This document shows, in pieces, positions 1-8,728 of a DNA stretch of 33,376 nt (within the stretch, counting starts at the first letter, position 1; every line of letters begins with the position of its first letter). Location: assembly GCA_021803025.1 (NCBI GenBank), contig JAJZQV010000026.1, forward strand, positions 1 to 33,376, in the 5' to 3' direction. This DNA is from Actinomycetes bacterium. GTDB lineage: Bacteria > Actinomycetota > Actinomycetes > Propionibacteriales > Propionibacteriaceae. The position numbers and the translations under genes were made by a program. The notes below the pieces were generated by a model. It was not told where the DNA came from. It saw only the letters and a program-made list of their open reading frames with translations, and did no database searches.

Positions 1-29
1 GCCCACACGCGAGCGCGGCCTCCCCGACC

Positions 30-1073
30 TCAGCGGATCGTGCTCACATCGATGACGAACCGGTACCTGACATCGGAGGCGAGCACGCGCTCGTACGCCT
101 CGTTGATGGCGTCGGCGGAGATCACCTCGACGTCACTCGCGATGCCGTGCTCCGCGCAGAAGTCGAGCATCTCCTGGGTCTCGCGGATGCCGCCGATGCT
201 TGACCCGGCGAACGAGGCCCGGCTGCTGAACAGGGTGAAGACGTGGATCGGGAGAGCCTCTGGCGGCGCGCCGACGTTCACCATCGTCCCGTTGAGGGCG
301 AGCAGCCGCAGGTAGGCGTCGAGGTCGACGGGAGCGCTCACGGTGTTGATGATGAGGTCGAAACTGCGGACGAGGTCGGTGAACGTGGCCGGGTCGCTGG
401 TCGCGAAGTAGTGGTCTGCGCCGAGACGCAGGCCGTCATCCTTCTTGCGCAGCGACTGCGACAGCACGGTGACCTCGGCGCCGAGCGCGTGGGCGAGCTT
501 CACGGCCATGTGGCCGAGGCCGCCGAGGCCGATCACGGCGACGCGCGACCCCTTGCCGACCTTCCAGTGCCGCAGCGGCGAGTACGTGGTGATGCCTGCA
601 CACAGCAGTGGCGCGGCCGCCTCGTACGGGATCGACTCGGGCACGTGCACCACGAAGTCCTCGTCGACCACGATGTGGGTCGAGTAGCCGCCCTGGGTGA
701 TCGTGCCGTCGCGGTCGACCGACGCGTACGTGCCGACGTTCCCGCCGGTGCAGTACTGCTCCTCGCCCGCGCGGCAGCTGTCGCACTCGCGGCACGAGTT
801 GACCATGCAGCCGACACCGACGCGGTCGCCGACCGCGTGCTTCGTGACCTCGTCGCCGACCTCGACGACCTCACCCACGATCTCGTGGCCGACGGTCAGG
901 GGGTACTGGACCGGCCCCCAGTCGCCCCGCACGGTGTGGATGTCGGAGTGGCAGATGCCGGCGTAGCGGATCTTGACGAGGACGTCCTTCGGCCCCACGT
1001 CGCGACGCTGGATGGTCGTCGGGACCAGAGGCTCGGTGGCTGACGGGGCTGCATAGGCATTGACAGTGAGCAT
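30..1073 (-). CDS. Zinc-dependent alcohol/aldehyde reductase (cinnamyl-alcohol-dehydrogenase-like MDR family)
   Basis: A 347-residue medium-chain dehydrogenase/reductase that should interconvert alcohols and aldehydes with NAD(P)(H) in the cytoplasm. Catalytic zinc ligands are visible as C41 in GICHSD, H63 in GHE and C158 in PLLCAG. The four structural-zinc cysteines are C94, C97, C100 and C108, and the Rossmann loop GLGGLG is at 182-187. Full length for the family (about 345-350). The closest types are the YahK/AdhC-like broad-range aldehyde reductases; the substrate cannot be read from sequence. The ATG start at 1073 follows an 85-base leader downstream of a promoter with the 19-base spacer typical of MerR control (1166-1196), and a merR gene is divergent. 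Regulation by that MerR protein in response to electrophiles or aldehydes is therefore inferred. Confidence 0.93.
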   Translation of the reverse strand: MLTVNAYAAPSATEPLVPTTIQRRDVGPKDVLVKIRYAGICHSDIHTVRGDWGPVQYPLTVGHEIVGEVVEVGDEVTKHAVGDRVGVGCMVNSCRECDSCRAGEEQYCTGGNVGTYASVDRDGTITQGGYSTHIVVDEDFVVHVPESIPYEAAAPLLCAGITTYSPLRHWKVGKGSRVAVIGLGGLGHMAVKLAHALGAEVTVLSQSLRKKDDGLRLGADHYFATSDPATFTDLVRSFDLIINTVSAPVDLDAYLRLLALNGTMVNVGAPPEALPIHVFTLFSSRASFAGSSIGGIRETQEMLDFCAEHGIASDVEVISADAINEAYERVLASDVRYRFVIDVSTIR

Positions 1074-1165
1074 GGTGCCCGATACTAGAGCCGCCGGTAC
1101 GGGCTGAACAGGCTCTGCTGGTGCACCCCTCAGCAGGACACCCGAGGGCCCTCAGCGCACTCAAG

Positions 1166-1198
1166 ATTGAAGTCTTCCAACCTGGCTCAGGGTCAAGG
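1166..1198 (-). promoter_or_regulatory. MerR-type promoter and operator of the alcohol dehydrogenase gene
   Basis: Read on the minus strand, a -35 element TTGACC (1191-1196) and a -10-like TTCAAT (1166-1171) are separated by 19 bases instead of the usual 17. An imperfect dyad fills the spacer: CCTTGACCCTG-agc-CAGGTTGGAAG, positions 1174-1198, 7 of 11 paired positions. MerR-family activators bind such dyads between over-spaced promoter elements and untwist them. The site lies between the divergent merR gene and the dehydrogenase. The pattern is seen directly; the regulator assignment is inference from context. Confidence 0.55.
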
Positions 1199-1222
1199 TG
1201 AACTTTCCGTACCTTTAAGAAC

Positions 1223-1606
1223 GTGAGCAGGGCATCAGGGGTGAGCTCCATCGGGGCGGTGGCCGACCGTACAGGTCTTCCCGTCGAGACGATCCGCTTC
1301 TACGAGACGTCGGGCCTGTTGGCGCCACAGCGCGACCGCAGCGGGCACCGGCGCTACGCCGAGGCCGACATCCACGAGCTCGAGGTGATCCAGGCCCTCC
1401 GTCAAGCCGGCCTCTCCCTCAAGGACATCCGCGACCACCTGCACCCGGTCGACGAGCACGCGGCCGCCCGCCGTCCCCACGCGGCGTCGCTGCTGCGGAT
1501 CCTCGACGAACGAGCCTCCGACCTCGCCAGGGCTCGCAAGCTCGTCACCCGCTGGGCGTCCGGCAGCTCAGCCGCTCACAGCCAGCGGTCCAACGCTGCC
1601 GGCTGA
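1223..1606 (+). CDS. MerR-family transcriptional regulator
   Basis: A 127-residue regulator with the MerR winged helix-turn-helix at about residues 8-75 (IGAVADRTGLPVETIRFYE, then the wing SGHRRY) and a short coiled-coil dimerisation helix at about 85-112 (LLRILDERASDLARAR). The C-terminal tail holds no cysteine cluster, so a metal-sensing role like CueR or ZntR is unlikely; small members of this kind usually respond to aldehydes, quinones or oxidative stress. The start is a GTG at 1223. It is divergent from the zinc alcohol dehydrogenase, and the MerR-type promoter lies between the two, which makes that gene the likely target. The gene ends only 3 bases before the convergent glgX stop. Confidence 0.88.
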   Translation: MSRASGVSSIGAVADRTGLPVETIRFYETSGLLAPQRDRSGHRRYAEADIHELEVIQALRQAGLSLKDIRDHLHPVDEHAAARRPHAASLLRILDERASDLARARKLVTRWASGSSAAHSQRSNAAG

Positions 1607-1609
1607 CAG

Positions 1610-3958
1610 TCAGCGGCCCACGAGCACGACGACCGACCAGCTCGTCGCCTCGTACGTCCCGTCCACGAGCGGCCCTTCCGTACCCGGCCAGTGGTTGAGG
1701 TGGTCCTCGTGACCCGCCGACGTGTCGACGATGAGCCGCCACGGATGAGCGGCGTCGGTCGGGGGCAGCGTGTACGTGACGTTCGTGTCCGCCATGTTGA
1801 CGAGCACGAACAGGTCGCCCGCCTCGCCGACCTCGCTGCAGTCGATGAGGACGCTGAGACTGCGGTCGGCAGGACCGGGCTGCGTGCCGTAGGACGTCCC
1901 CCAGAACAGGTACGTGACGTCGTCGCCGGACTCGAGGTTCGCGTCCGCATAGGTCCGCTGGTGCAGCCCGGGGTGGAGCTGGCGGAGCCAGGCCATGTAC
2001 GCCGTGAAGGACAGCAGCGGGTTGAGCTTCTCCGGGGTGACCCCCACGCCGAGGTTGTCATGGCTCTTCAGCGTGAGGTCGTCGGGGTCGACGGGCACCT
2101 GCTGCGGGGCGTTCGTCCCGGCCGCCGCCCAGTTGTTCCAGATGCCGATCGTGTCGAGGCACCACGGGTTGTTGTTCCCGTTCTGAGTCCGCCCGTACTC
2201 GTCGCCGGACGCGAACATCGGCACGCCGCGTGAGAGGAACAGCAGCGTCATGAAGTTGCGGATCCGCTGCCGCCGGAACGCGTGGTCGCCGCCGGAGTCC
2301 CAGCTGAGGTTCGCGTCCGTGCCGCCGTCCGAGGGTCCGAACGGGTACGGCTGGTCGTTGAGCTTGGTGTTGTAGCTCACGAGGTCGGCCATCGTGAACC
2401 CGTCGTGCGCCGTGACGAAGTCGACCGAGTGCTGAGGACCGCCCTGGTCGGAGTAGTGCGCGTAGTCGCCGTTGAACTGGTTGCAGAACGCCTGGGCGTT
2501 CGCGTCGCCCTTGCAGAACGAGCGCATGGTGTCCCGGTACCGGCCGTTCCACTCGCCCCAGCCCGCCGGGAAGTTGCCGACCTCGTAGCCCCACAGGTCC
2601 CAGGCCTCGGCGATGACCTCGATCCCGCGGTCGGCCGCGAAGTCACGGATCGAGGCGAGCAGGGGATGCGACGAGAAGAACTGGCGCTGCCTGGTCCAGT
2701 TGCCGCGCTCGAACGCGTTCGGCGTCCGCCCGAGCACGGGCGCCAGGTCGAAGCGGAACCCGTCGACCCCCATGTGGTCGCACCAGTACGCCAGCGAGTC
2801 CAGCGTGAGCCGCTGGGTGACGTCCGAGGAGAAGTTGAGCTGGTTCGAGCACCCGGTCGCGCCGTCGACGAGGGTCAGCTCGTCGCTCAGCGCGTAGTAC
2901 GCGGGTGTCGCGAAGCCGCCCATCGAGACGAACCCCGTCGTGTCCAGCTCGCCGCCCCAGTTGCCGCCCTCGGCCGTGTGGTTGAACACGACGTCCAGGT
3001 ACACCTCGATGCCGGCCTCGTGGAACGCCTGCACCATCTCCTTGAACTCCCGGGTCGGGCCGCCGGGCGACCTGTCGTGGGCGTAGCCGCGGTTCGGCGC
3101 GAAGTAGGCGAGGGTCTGGTAGCCCCACCAGTTCGACGTCGCGAGGTCCCGCCCCTCGGAGGAGTTGGTCTGGTGCACCGGCAGGAGCTCGACCGTCGTC
3201 ATGCCCAGCGCCTTGAGGTAGGGGGCCATGAGCGCCGCGCCCGCGTACGTACCCCGCAGCTCCGGCGGCACGTCCATGACGTCCTCGAACCCCGGCGTCC
3301 CGCTCAGCAGCTCGGCGAGCTTCGACGACGTGGGATGCATCGTGAGGCCCTTGACGTGGGCCTCGTAGATCGCGGCCTGCTCGGGCCGCATCAACGGCCT
3401 CTGGTGCGGCCAGGGCTCCTCGGCGACGACGATGCCCTTCGGCACGTACGGGCCGGAGTCGGCCTCGCGCCGCATCCTGCCCTTGTACGGGTCGTGGCCC
3501 GTCCCGAAGACGCCGCCGTCGCCGCCCGCGTCGGTGATGAGCGTGCTCTCCAGGTCGTGGGTGAGCTCCCGCGCGTACGGGTCGAACAGCGCCTTGTTGG
3601 GGTTGAAGCGGTTGCCGTGGTCATCGAGGTCGGAGATGTAGCCGGCGGCGGAGCCGCCTCGCGTCCAATGCGCGTCGTACGGCCAGTTCGGCCCCCAGCA
3701 GCGGTAGGCGTACAGGGCGCCGGGACCGAGGTGGGTCATCTTGCCGCGCCAGACCCCGTCCATGCAGTGGACCAGCTCGATGCTCGTGAACGCGTCGTGT
3801 CCGGTCGCCTCGGCGTACAGTTCCAGCTCGACCCGGGTGGCCGCCGGCGCGTAGACCCCGAACGTGACCTCGCTGTCCGAGACGATGTGGGCACCCAGCG
3901 GCCAGGTCGCGGTCTCCCACGTATCGCGTCCGGACTCCGTGGGCATCAAGGTTGTCAC
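1610..3958 (-). CDS. glgX: Glycogen debranching enzyme GlgX (isoamylase-type, GH13)
   Basis: A 782-residue debranching enzyme hydrolysing alpha-1,6 branches of glycogen. An N-terminal CBM48/isoamylase sandwich occupies about residues 20-130, followed by the GH13 barrel: DVVFNHT at 322-328, FRFDLA with nucleophile D404, VIAEAW with acid/base E451, and the substrate-clamping pair H518-D519 in FVTAHDGF. A beta-sandwich closes the C-terminus. GlgX proteins are usually 650-720 residues, so this one is somewhat long, with extra sequence around 130-190. The start GTG at 3958 has GGGAG upstream. The lipoprotein esterase gene lies 110 bases upstream on the same strand. TreY and TreZ, frequent partners in actinobacteria, are absent here. 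Confidence 0.93.
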   Translation of the reverse strand: MTTLMPTESGRDTWETATWPLGAHIVSDSEVTFGVYAPAATRVELELYAEATGHDAFTSIELVHCMDGVWRGKMTHLGPGALYAYRCWGPNWPYDAHWTRGGSAAGYISDLDDHGNRFNPNKALFDPYARELTHDLESTLITDAGGDGGVFGTGHDPYKGRMRREADSGPYVPKGIVVAEEPWPHQRPLMRPEQAAIYEAHVKGLTMHPTSSKLAELLSGTPGFEDVMDVPPELRGTYAGAALMAPYLKALGMTTVELLPVHQTNSSEGRDLATSNWWGYQTLAYFAPNRGYAHDRSPGGPTREFKEMVQAFHEAGIEVYLDVVFNHTAEGGNWGGELDTTGFVSMGGFATPAYYALSDELTLVDGATGCSNQLNFSSDVTQRLTLDSLAYWCDHMGVDGFRFDLAPVLGRTPNAFERGNWTRQRQFFSSHPLLASIRDFAADRGIEVIAEAWDLWGYEVGNFPAGWGEWNGRYRDTMRSFCKGDANAQAFCNQFNGDYAHYSDQGGPQHSVDFVTAHDGFTMADLVSYNTKLNDQPYPFGPSDGGTDANLSWDSGGDHAFRRQRIRNFMTLLFLSRGVPMFASGDEYGRTQNGNNNPWCLDTIGIWNNWAAAGTNAPQQVPVDPDDLTLKSHDNLGVGVTPEKLNPLLSFTAYMAWLRQLHPGLHQRTYADANLESGDDVTYLFWGTSYGTQPGPADRSLSVLIDCSEVGEAGDLFVLVNMADTNVTYTLPPTDAAHPWRLIVDTSAGHEDHLNHWPGTEGPLVDGTYEATSWSVVVLVGR

Positions 3959-4068
3959 GCTGTGCTCCCGTCGAGGTCAATGCCGGCCACTTTAGGGGAC
4001 CGGCACCTGCCGAGGCTGTGACAGGGGGCGCACCGGGAGCCCCTGGCCGCACCTCGGACGGCGGCGCC

Positions 4069-5004
4069 TCAGGTGAGGTAGCGCGCCGCGTAGGCCAGCA
4101 CGAGGGTCAGGAAGCGGTTGCTGACATCCGGGTCGTCGGCGAGGTTGTGGTCGGAGCTGGGGTAGGTGAGGAGGTCGTACGTCGCCCCGGCGAGGGCCAG
4201 CTGGGTCGCCATGTGCACCGCGTTCGAGTACGGGACGACCGAGTCCTTCGCGCCGTGCGCGAGGATGGTCGGCGGAGCCCCCGGCGGCACGCGGAACGCG
4301 GGCGACGCAGACGTGAGCGCCGCCTTCCGCTCGTCCATCGAGTCCTTGGACAGGTCGACGCCGAGCAGAGTGCTGAGCTGGTCGTACGTCGCGGAGTCCG
4401 CGGACCCCGCGAACGCAGGGTCGGTGAAGTCCGTGGGAGCCGACAGTGCGACGACGAAACCCACGGGCATCGCAGGGCGGCGGGTGAAGGCGTACATGAG
4501 CGCCAGGTAGCCGCCCGCCGATGCACCCATGAGCGCGACCTTCGACAGCGGCCACCCGTCCTCACGGGCGGTGTCGCTGTACGTGGCGAGCGCGAGGTCG
4601 ATGTCCGCGAGCATGTCGGCGTACGTCGCCAACTCGCCGAACATCCGGTAGTTCATCGTCGCGCCGACGTACCCGAGCCTCGCGACGACCCCGCACAGGC
4701 TCGCGAAGTCGCGCTTGTCGCCCGAGGCCCACGACCCGCCGTGGATGAACAGGAAGGCTCCCGTGCTCTCCGACCGGGTCGGCGGGTAGCAGATGTCCAT
4801 CTTCTGGGACGAGCTCGGCCCGTACGAGATGTCGGCCTTTCGGCCGGTCAGGTACGGACTCACGCTGGGGGTCGCCCAGGACGGTGTGGGATCTGTCGTG
4901 CGGTTCGTCTTCGCCGAGCCCGTACAGGCGCTGGCCACCGCCGCGACGGCGATCAGCACGCACAGTGCCGCCAGTGCTGTCCGCCTCAGTCCGCGCACCC
5001 TCAC
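4069..5004 (-). CDS. Alpha/beta-hydrolase lipoprotein (esterase/lipase, BD-FAE-like)
   Basis: A 311-residue secreted, lipid-anchored hydrolase. Residues 1-27 form a signal peptide with an arginine-rich n-region and the lipobox VASAC, giving lipidated C27. The mature part is an alpha/beta-hydrolase of the hormone-sensitive-lipase/BD-FAE kind: oxyanion-hole HGG at 88-90, nucleophile S162 in GASAGG, acid D254 in HGAKDSVVP and H286 in SSDHNL. It should cleave small esters at the outer face of the membrane; the natural substrate is unknown. The GTG start at 5004 is followed directly by the basic n-region. It precedes glgX on the same strand, but the 110-base gap does not prove co-transcription. 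Confidence 0.85.
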   Translation of the reverse strand: MRVRGLRRTALAALCVLIAVAAVASACTGSAKTNRTTDPTPSWATPSVSPYLTGRKADISYGPSSSQKMDICYPPTRSESTGAFLFIHGGSWASGDKRDFASLCGVVARLGYVGATMNYRMFGELATYADMLADIDLALATYSDTAREDGWPLSKVALMGASAGGYLALMYAFTRRPAMPVGFVVALSAPTDFTDPAFAGSADSATYDQLSTLLGVDLSKDSMDERKAALTSASPAFRVPPGAPPTILAHGAKDSVVPYSNAVHMATQLALAGATYDLLTYPSSDHNLADDPDVSNRFLTLVLAYAARYLT

Positions 5005-5074
5005 ACCGTCTCCTCCCGCAGGGTTACGTCCACTCTAGGCACGCTCGGAGGCGCCCCGGCGCGGGCCCTCGCAC

Positions 5075-5137
5075 GCTCGAGGAGAGGATCTGTCCGCTCG
5101 AGGAGAGAACCTGTCCGCTCGAGGAGAGGACCTCCGA
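5075..5137. repeat. Three tandem 21-bp repeats upstream of the PPi-PEPCK gene
   Basis: Three head-to-tail 21-base units lie at 5075-5095, 5096-5116 and 5117-5137. All share GCTCGAGGAGAG followed by a degenerate A-C/T-C-T part, and each has the palindrome CTCGAG near its left end. They sit in the 214-base gap between two divergent genes, 80-145 bases upstream of the PPi-PEPCK start. Two helical turns per unit would place identical protein sites on one DNA face, so iterated operators are possible. The repeats also translate on the minus strand as a heptad LLERTxx, but I consider that a shadow. Confidence 0.75.
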
Positions 5138-5218
5138 GCCGCGATGGGTACGGACGGGGGTATGCCCGGAGTGCGGGCAATCCTGGCCGCCCCACCGGCT
5201 CAGGGAAGAATGGCGGGC

Positions 5219-8200
5219 ATGGCTGCCGGGACGACTGACGCGCTGATCCTCCGACTCGCCCTGCAGGGCCTGCCGCTGCCGGAGGGGGCGGACACCGAGG
5301 AGGCGTTCACCCTGGTGAAGCCGATCCTGGCCCGCAACCGCGAGCTCAGCCGCCGCCTCGCTGACCGCCCGTGTGCGGCCGACCGCCGCATCCAGGCGTT
5401 CCTCGACTCGTACCTCGCCGACGCCCCCGTACAGCCCAAGCTCCCCCGCCGCACGCTCGTGCTCGACCAGCCCGGCCTCGCCCGCCAGCTGAGCCTGCCC
5501 CGCGACGCGGACGAGTTCTCGTCGAGCCTGCTGTCGAGCTACCGCCTCGCGAACGGGGTGCTGCACAACCCCGCCAACGACCGCCGAACGACCGCGGGCG
5601 TGTTCCACATCGCCGAAGGTGGTCTGCCCATCCAGGACGACAAGCTCGCCGTACCCACGGCGACGTTCGCGCGGCTCCTCGAGGCCGCGCTCCAGCCGCC
5701 GGCGGACGCACTCGTACTGCCGTGGACGTCGACGTTCCCAGAGCCTGCCCGTACCTGGGTCTCGCTCCTGCTGCGTCCTCTCGTCGTGCCGGCCACACCC
5801 GACTACCCGGTCGACCGCACGATGGAGACCCGGTTCATCGTCCCCGGCGGCCTCGTCGCCAACCTCGACTTCGTCGAGGGCATCTTCGGCAACGCCGGCG
5901 ACCCGTACCTGCCGGAGAACGACGCCTCGCTCGACCCCCGCACGTGGACCGGCCACACGGGCTGCGTCATCCTGGCCCCCCACCTCACCGGGCTCACCAA
6001 GAAGGAGCTCGGCCTGCCCCACGTCGACGACGCCACCGAGCGCCAGAAGCGCGACGGCATGTGCTGGAGCAGCGCCGACGAGCTGTACAACGGCGGCCAG
6101 GCGTTCAAGGCGGTCGCCCGTGACGCTCGGGGGGTCGTCGTCACGATCATCGCCGACAACTACTTCGGCTACTGCAAGAAGGAGGTGAAGACCCAGATCA
6201 GCTACGCCGCCAACCTGTTCGGCATCTCCGAGGAGGAGCACTCGGGCGGCGCGATCTGCTACCCCGCGTACAACCTGGGCCAGGAGTTCACCGACACCTT
6301 CACGCCCGCCGAGTACACGCTCGCCGAGGTCCTGTCGACGAACCCCGGCCGCTTCGTCCTGCAGCCGCAGGGCCACGCGGTCGACACCGTCCTGCCGGAC
6401 CTCACCCTCGTACCGTCGTTCGCCACGTACAGCCTCCGGACCCAGACCGTGAGCTGGACCGACCCGTTGGGCGAGAGGCACTCCATCCCGCTGACGGCCG
6501 GGCACGTGTACATGTCGCCGAACGGGTACCGCGTGTACTCGAAGCCCCGCGAGGCGGACAAGACGCAGTGGCACCTGCTGGGGATCTCGCCCGTCGCCAC
6601 CCAGTGCCACAAGCCGGCCACCGTCTCCGGCGGCGGCAAGAGCGAGATCAGCAAGTCCCTGCTCGACGCGTTCGTGTTCGCGAACGCGTGGACCGCGAAC
6701 TTCGACTCCGACATCGAGACGGTCGCCGACCTCATCGCCACGGACTTCGCCGACCGGTACGTCGACGCCGAGCGGAACATCGACCACCGGCCGCTGCTCT
6801 CCCCCGAGCGCAGCCTCGGCAGCATCATCAAGCTCATGACGCCGAGCGCCGACTACACCGAGGAGCACAACGCGCGGATCACGGCGATCCCGGCGCACAT
6901 CAAGGAGCTGCTGTACCTCGTCAAGCGCTACTACCAGCCCGAGTGGGGCGACGACTGGCGAAGCCACTTCACGGTGAGCATCATCAACGGCCGGCTCGGC
7001 AACATGGTGCGGCTCGACGGGGACAAGGTCGTCATCAACATGCTGCGCGTGGGCTTCGAGGAGGACGGCTCGTGGCGCCTGTTCAGCCTGCGGCCCGACT
7101 TCAGCCCCGCCGTCAAGGTGCAGACCGAGGACGACATCACGGCCAGCACCGTACGGCCGGCCGCTGAGGCGCCCCTCGACTTCAGCAGGCGACGCGGCCT
7201 CACCGAGGCGCGTGCGGATGCGCGCAGCCGTACCGCCGTGTCGCGCAAGTACGTGAAGAACTGCGAGGAGCTCCTGTTCCAGCGCCCGGACGACGCGATC
7301 CACCGGGGGTACGACAAGCAGGCCGAGCGCGACATCGCCTCCGGCGGCACCTTCCTGTCCAACTTCCAGCCGCTCACCAAGGCGGATGCGGCGGCGATGG
7401 TCCAGGACGCCGTCGGGTTCAGCCAGTTCACCGACCCGATGAAGACCCTGCTGAGCGACTTCGCGTCGTCCCCCGAGGGGCCGGCGTACGTCGTCAGCTC
7501 GGCCAACCCGCGCCTGGTCGGCGGGAAGCCGAGCAAGAACCCTCGGTACTTGCAGCTGCGCCCCGACAGGGCGAACCCCGTCGCCACCGCCCTGGCCGAC
7601 GTCGCGGACCACCTCCTCCACCATCGGCCCTTGTCGGAGTTCGCGCCGCTGCCCGTCGACATCATCGCCGCCGGGCGCCGCAACAACCCGCCGGAGGCCG
7701 ACGCGCCGGCGCTGTGCTCGTACAACCCGCTCCACTACATGGAGCTGCCCGAGCTGTTCATGGAGTTCATCAGCTCCATGACCGGCAAGTCCCCGTCGAC
7801 GACGGGCGCTGGGTCCGAGGGCGCGCTCACCAAGGGCCCGTTCAACATGCTCCCCAGCGTCATCGACCTCAACGCCGCGTTCCTCAGCTACGCGCTGACG
7901 GGCTACGACGGCTGGATCTCCTCGGCCGGCCACATCGGGCCGAAGGTGCGGATCGACCACGACTTCAGCCTCTTGGTGCCCGAGCTGTTCAGCCGGATGT
8001 CGCCGGCCGAGCGCGACGCCCGCTGGCTCATCGAGAACGGCTACCTCGACCCGATCGCGGACGTCGAGCGTGACGGCCGTACGGTCGAGGCGAGCCGGCT
8101 CGGCTACCGGATCAACCAGCGCTTCGTCACGACGTTCTTCGGCCGGATCTTCCTGCACCCCGACACGGTGTTCACGCCGGCGATGCTCAAGCCCGAGCTG

Positions 8201-8644
8201 CAGGACGCCGACGTGTACGCGGACTCGGTCGACGTCATCGTGGAGACGCACCGCCGGGTGGCTCAGAGCTACATCGACGACGGCACGATCTCGATGGCGG
8301 TCCCGCCGCTGCGCGCGCTTCTCGAGTACATGGCCACGGGCCGCTCGCGGGAGGGGTGGACGCTTCAGTCGCCGGAGCTGCGGAGGCTCTTCACCCGCGA
8401 GGACGTCCTGGCCTCCGACTGGTACGCGGCGCGGCTCGCGGCGAAGCAGAAGGCGGACATCTGCCACTACGAGGCGGCCGCCGGCAGGCTCGAGCTGTTC
8501 CAGTCCGAGGACGCCAACGCCGACCCCGTCGAGCGCCTGCATGTCCAGCAGCGGCTGGCCGAGGCGTACAGCGAGCTGGGTCGCGTGCGGCAGGACTCGT
8601 ACCGCGCAAGCCTCGTGGGTACGGTCGGGCTCCAGCCCCTCTGA
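5219..8644 (+). CDS. Probable PPi-type phosphoenolpyruvate carboxykinase (diphosphate)
   Basis: A 1141-residue cytoplasmic protein. Length and overall sequence fit the PPi-dependent PEP carboxykinases (EC 4.1.1.38) known from Propionibacterium and Entamoeba, which interconvert oxaloacetate plus PPi with PEP, CO2 and phosphate. They are about twice the size of GTP- or ATP-PEPCK. Conserved-looking blocks are ADNYFGYCKK (312-321), a P-loop-like SGGGKSE (470-476) and MTGKSPSTTGAGSEG (854-868). No signal peptide or membrane segment is seen. I chose ATG 5219 because AGGGAAG (5202-5208) lies 10 bases before it; ATG 5210 is too close to that site and ATG 5144 has none. The assignment rests on recalled family resemblance and on the propionate-type metabolism implied by mutAB, not on an alignment. 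The alternative is an uncharacterised large conserved protein. Confidence 0.68.
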   Translation: MAAGTTDALILRLALQGLPLPEGADTEEAFTLVKPILARNRELSRRLADRPCAADRRIQAFLDSYLADAPVQPKLPRRTLVLDQPGLARQLSLPRDADEFSSSLLSSYRLANGVLHNPANDRRTTAGVFHIAEGGLPIQDDKLAVPTATFARLLEAALQPPADALVLPWTSTFPEPARTWVSLLLRPLVVPATPDYPVDRTMETRFIVPGGLVANLDFVEGIFGNAGDPYLPENDASLDPRTWTGHTGCVILAPHLTGLTKKELGLPHVDDATERQKRDGMCWSSADELYNGGQAFKAVARDARGVVVTIIADNYFGYCKKEVKTQISYAANLFGISEEEHSGGAICYPAYNLGQEFTDTFTPAEYTLAEVLSTNPGRFVLQPQGHAVDTVLPDLTLVPSFATYSLRTQTVSWTDPLGERHSIPLTAGHVYMSPNGYRVYSKPREADKTQWHLLGISPVATQCHKPATVSGGGKSEISKSLLDAFVFANAWTANFDSDIETVADLIATDFADRYVDAERNIDHRPLLSPERSLGSIIKLMTPSADYTEEHNARITAIPAHIKELLYLVKRYYQPEWGDDWRSHFTVSIINGRLGNMVRLDGDKVVINMLRVGFEEDGSWRLFSLRPDFSPAVKVQTEDDITASTVRPAAEAPLDFSRRRGLTEARADARSRTAVSRKYVKNCEELLFQRPDDAIHRGYDKQAERDIASGGTFLSNFQPLTKADAAAMVQDAVGFSQFTDPMKTLLSDFASSPEGPAYVVSSANPRLVGGKPSKNPRYLQLRPDRANPVATALADVADHLLHHRPLSEFAPLPVDIIAAGRRNNPPEADAPALCSYNPLHYMELPELFMEFISSMTGKSPSTTGAGSEGALTKGPFNMLPSVIDLNAAFLSYALTGYDGWISSAGHIGPKVRIDHDFSLLVPELFSRMSPAERDARWLIENGYLDPIADVERDGRTVEASRLGYRINQRFVTTFFGRIFLHPDTVFTPAMLKPELQDADVYADSVDVIVETHRRVAQSYIDDGTISMAVPPLRALLEYMATGRSREGWTLQSPELRRLFTREDVLASDWYAARLAAKQKADICHYEAAAGRLELFQSEDANADPVERLHVQQRLAEAYSELGRVRQDSYRASLVGTVGLQPL

Positions 8645-8667
8645 CACGGGGAGACCAGCGCTCAGAG

Positions 8668-8676
8668 TTATCCACA
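8668..8676 (+). promoter_or_regulatory. Consensus DnaA box (single)
   Basis: TTATCCACA matches the DnaA-box consensus perfectly. It stands alone between the PPi-PEPCK stop and the next gene, with no cluster or AT-rich unwinding region, so this is not an origin. It may be chance, a DnaA-titrating or regulatory site, or part of the leader that often precedes genes like the one downstream. Confidence 0.4.
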
Positions 8677-8728
8677 GGTGGAGGTGACGTCCCTCCCCCT
8701 GGCGCGATCCTGCCGTCAGGCTTGGCGC

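Noticed and set aside
5075-5137. CRISPR array
   Set aside because: The units are directly adjacent with no unique spacers, only three copies, and no cas genes are present.
5001-5195. 64-codon minus-strand ORF with LLERTxx heptads, ending in GTGA at the esterase start
   Set aside because: The heptads are simply the translated 21-bp DNA repeats; no good ribosome site, GTG start, no homology that I can recognise. Kept only as a remark in the repeat finding.
8668-8676. Replication origin
   Set aside because: Only one DnaA box, no AT-rich segment, and neither dnaA nor dnaN nearby.
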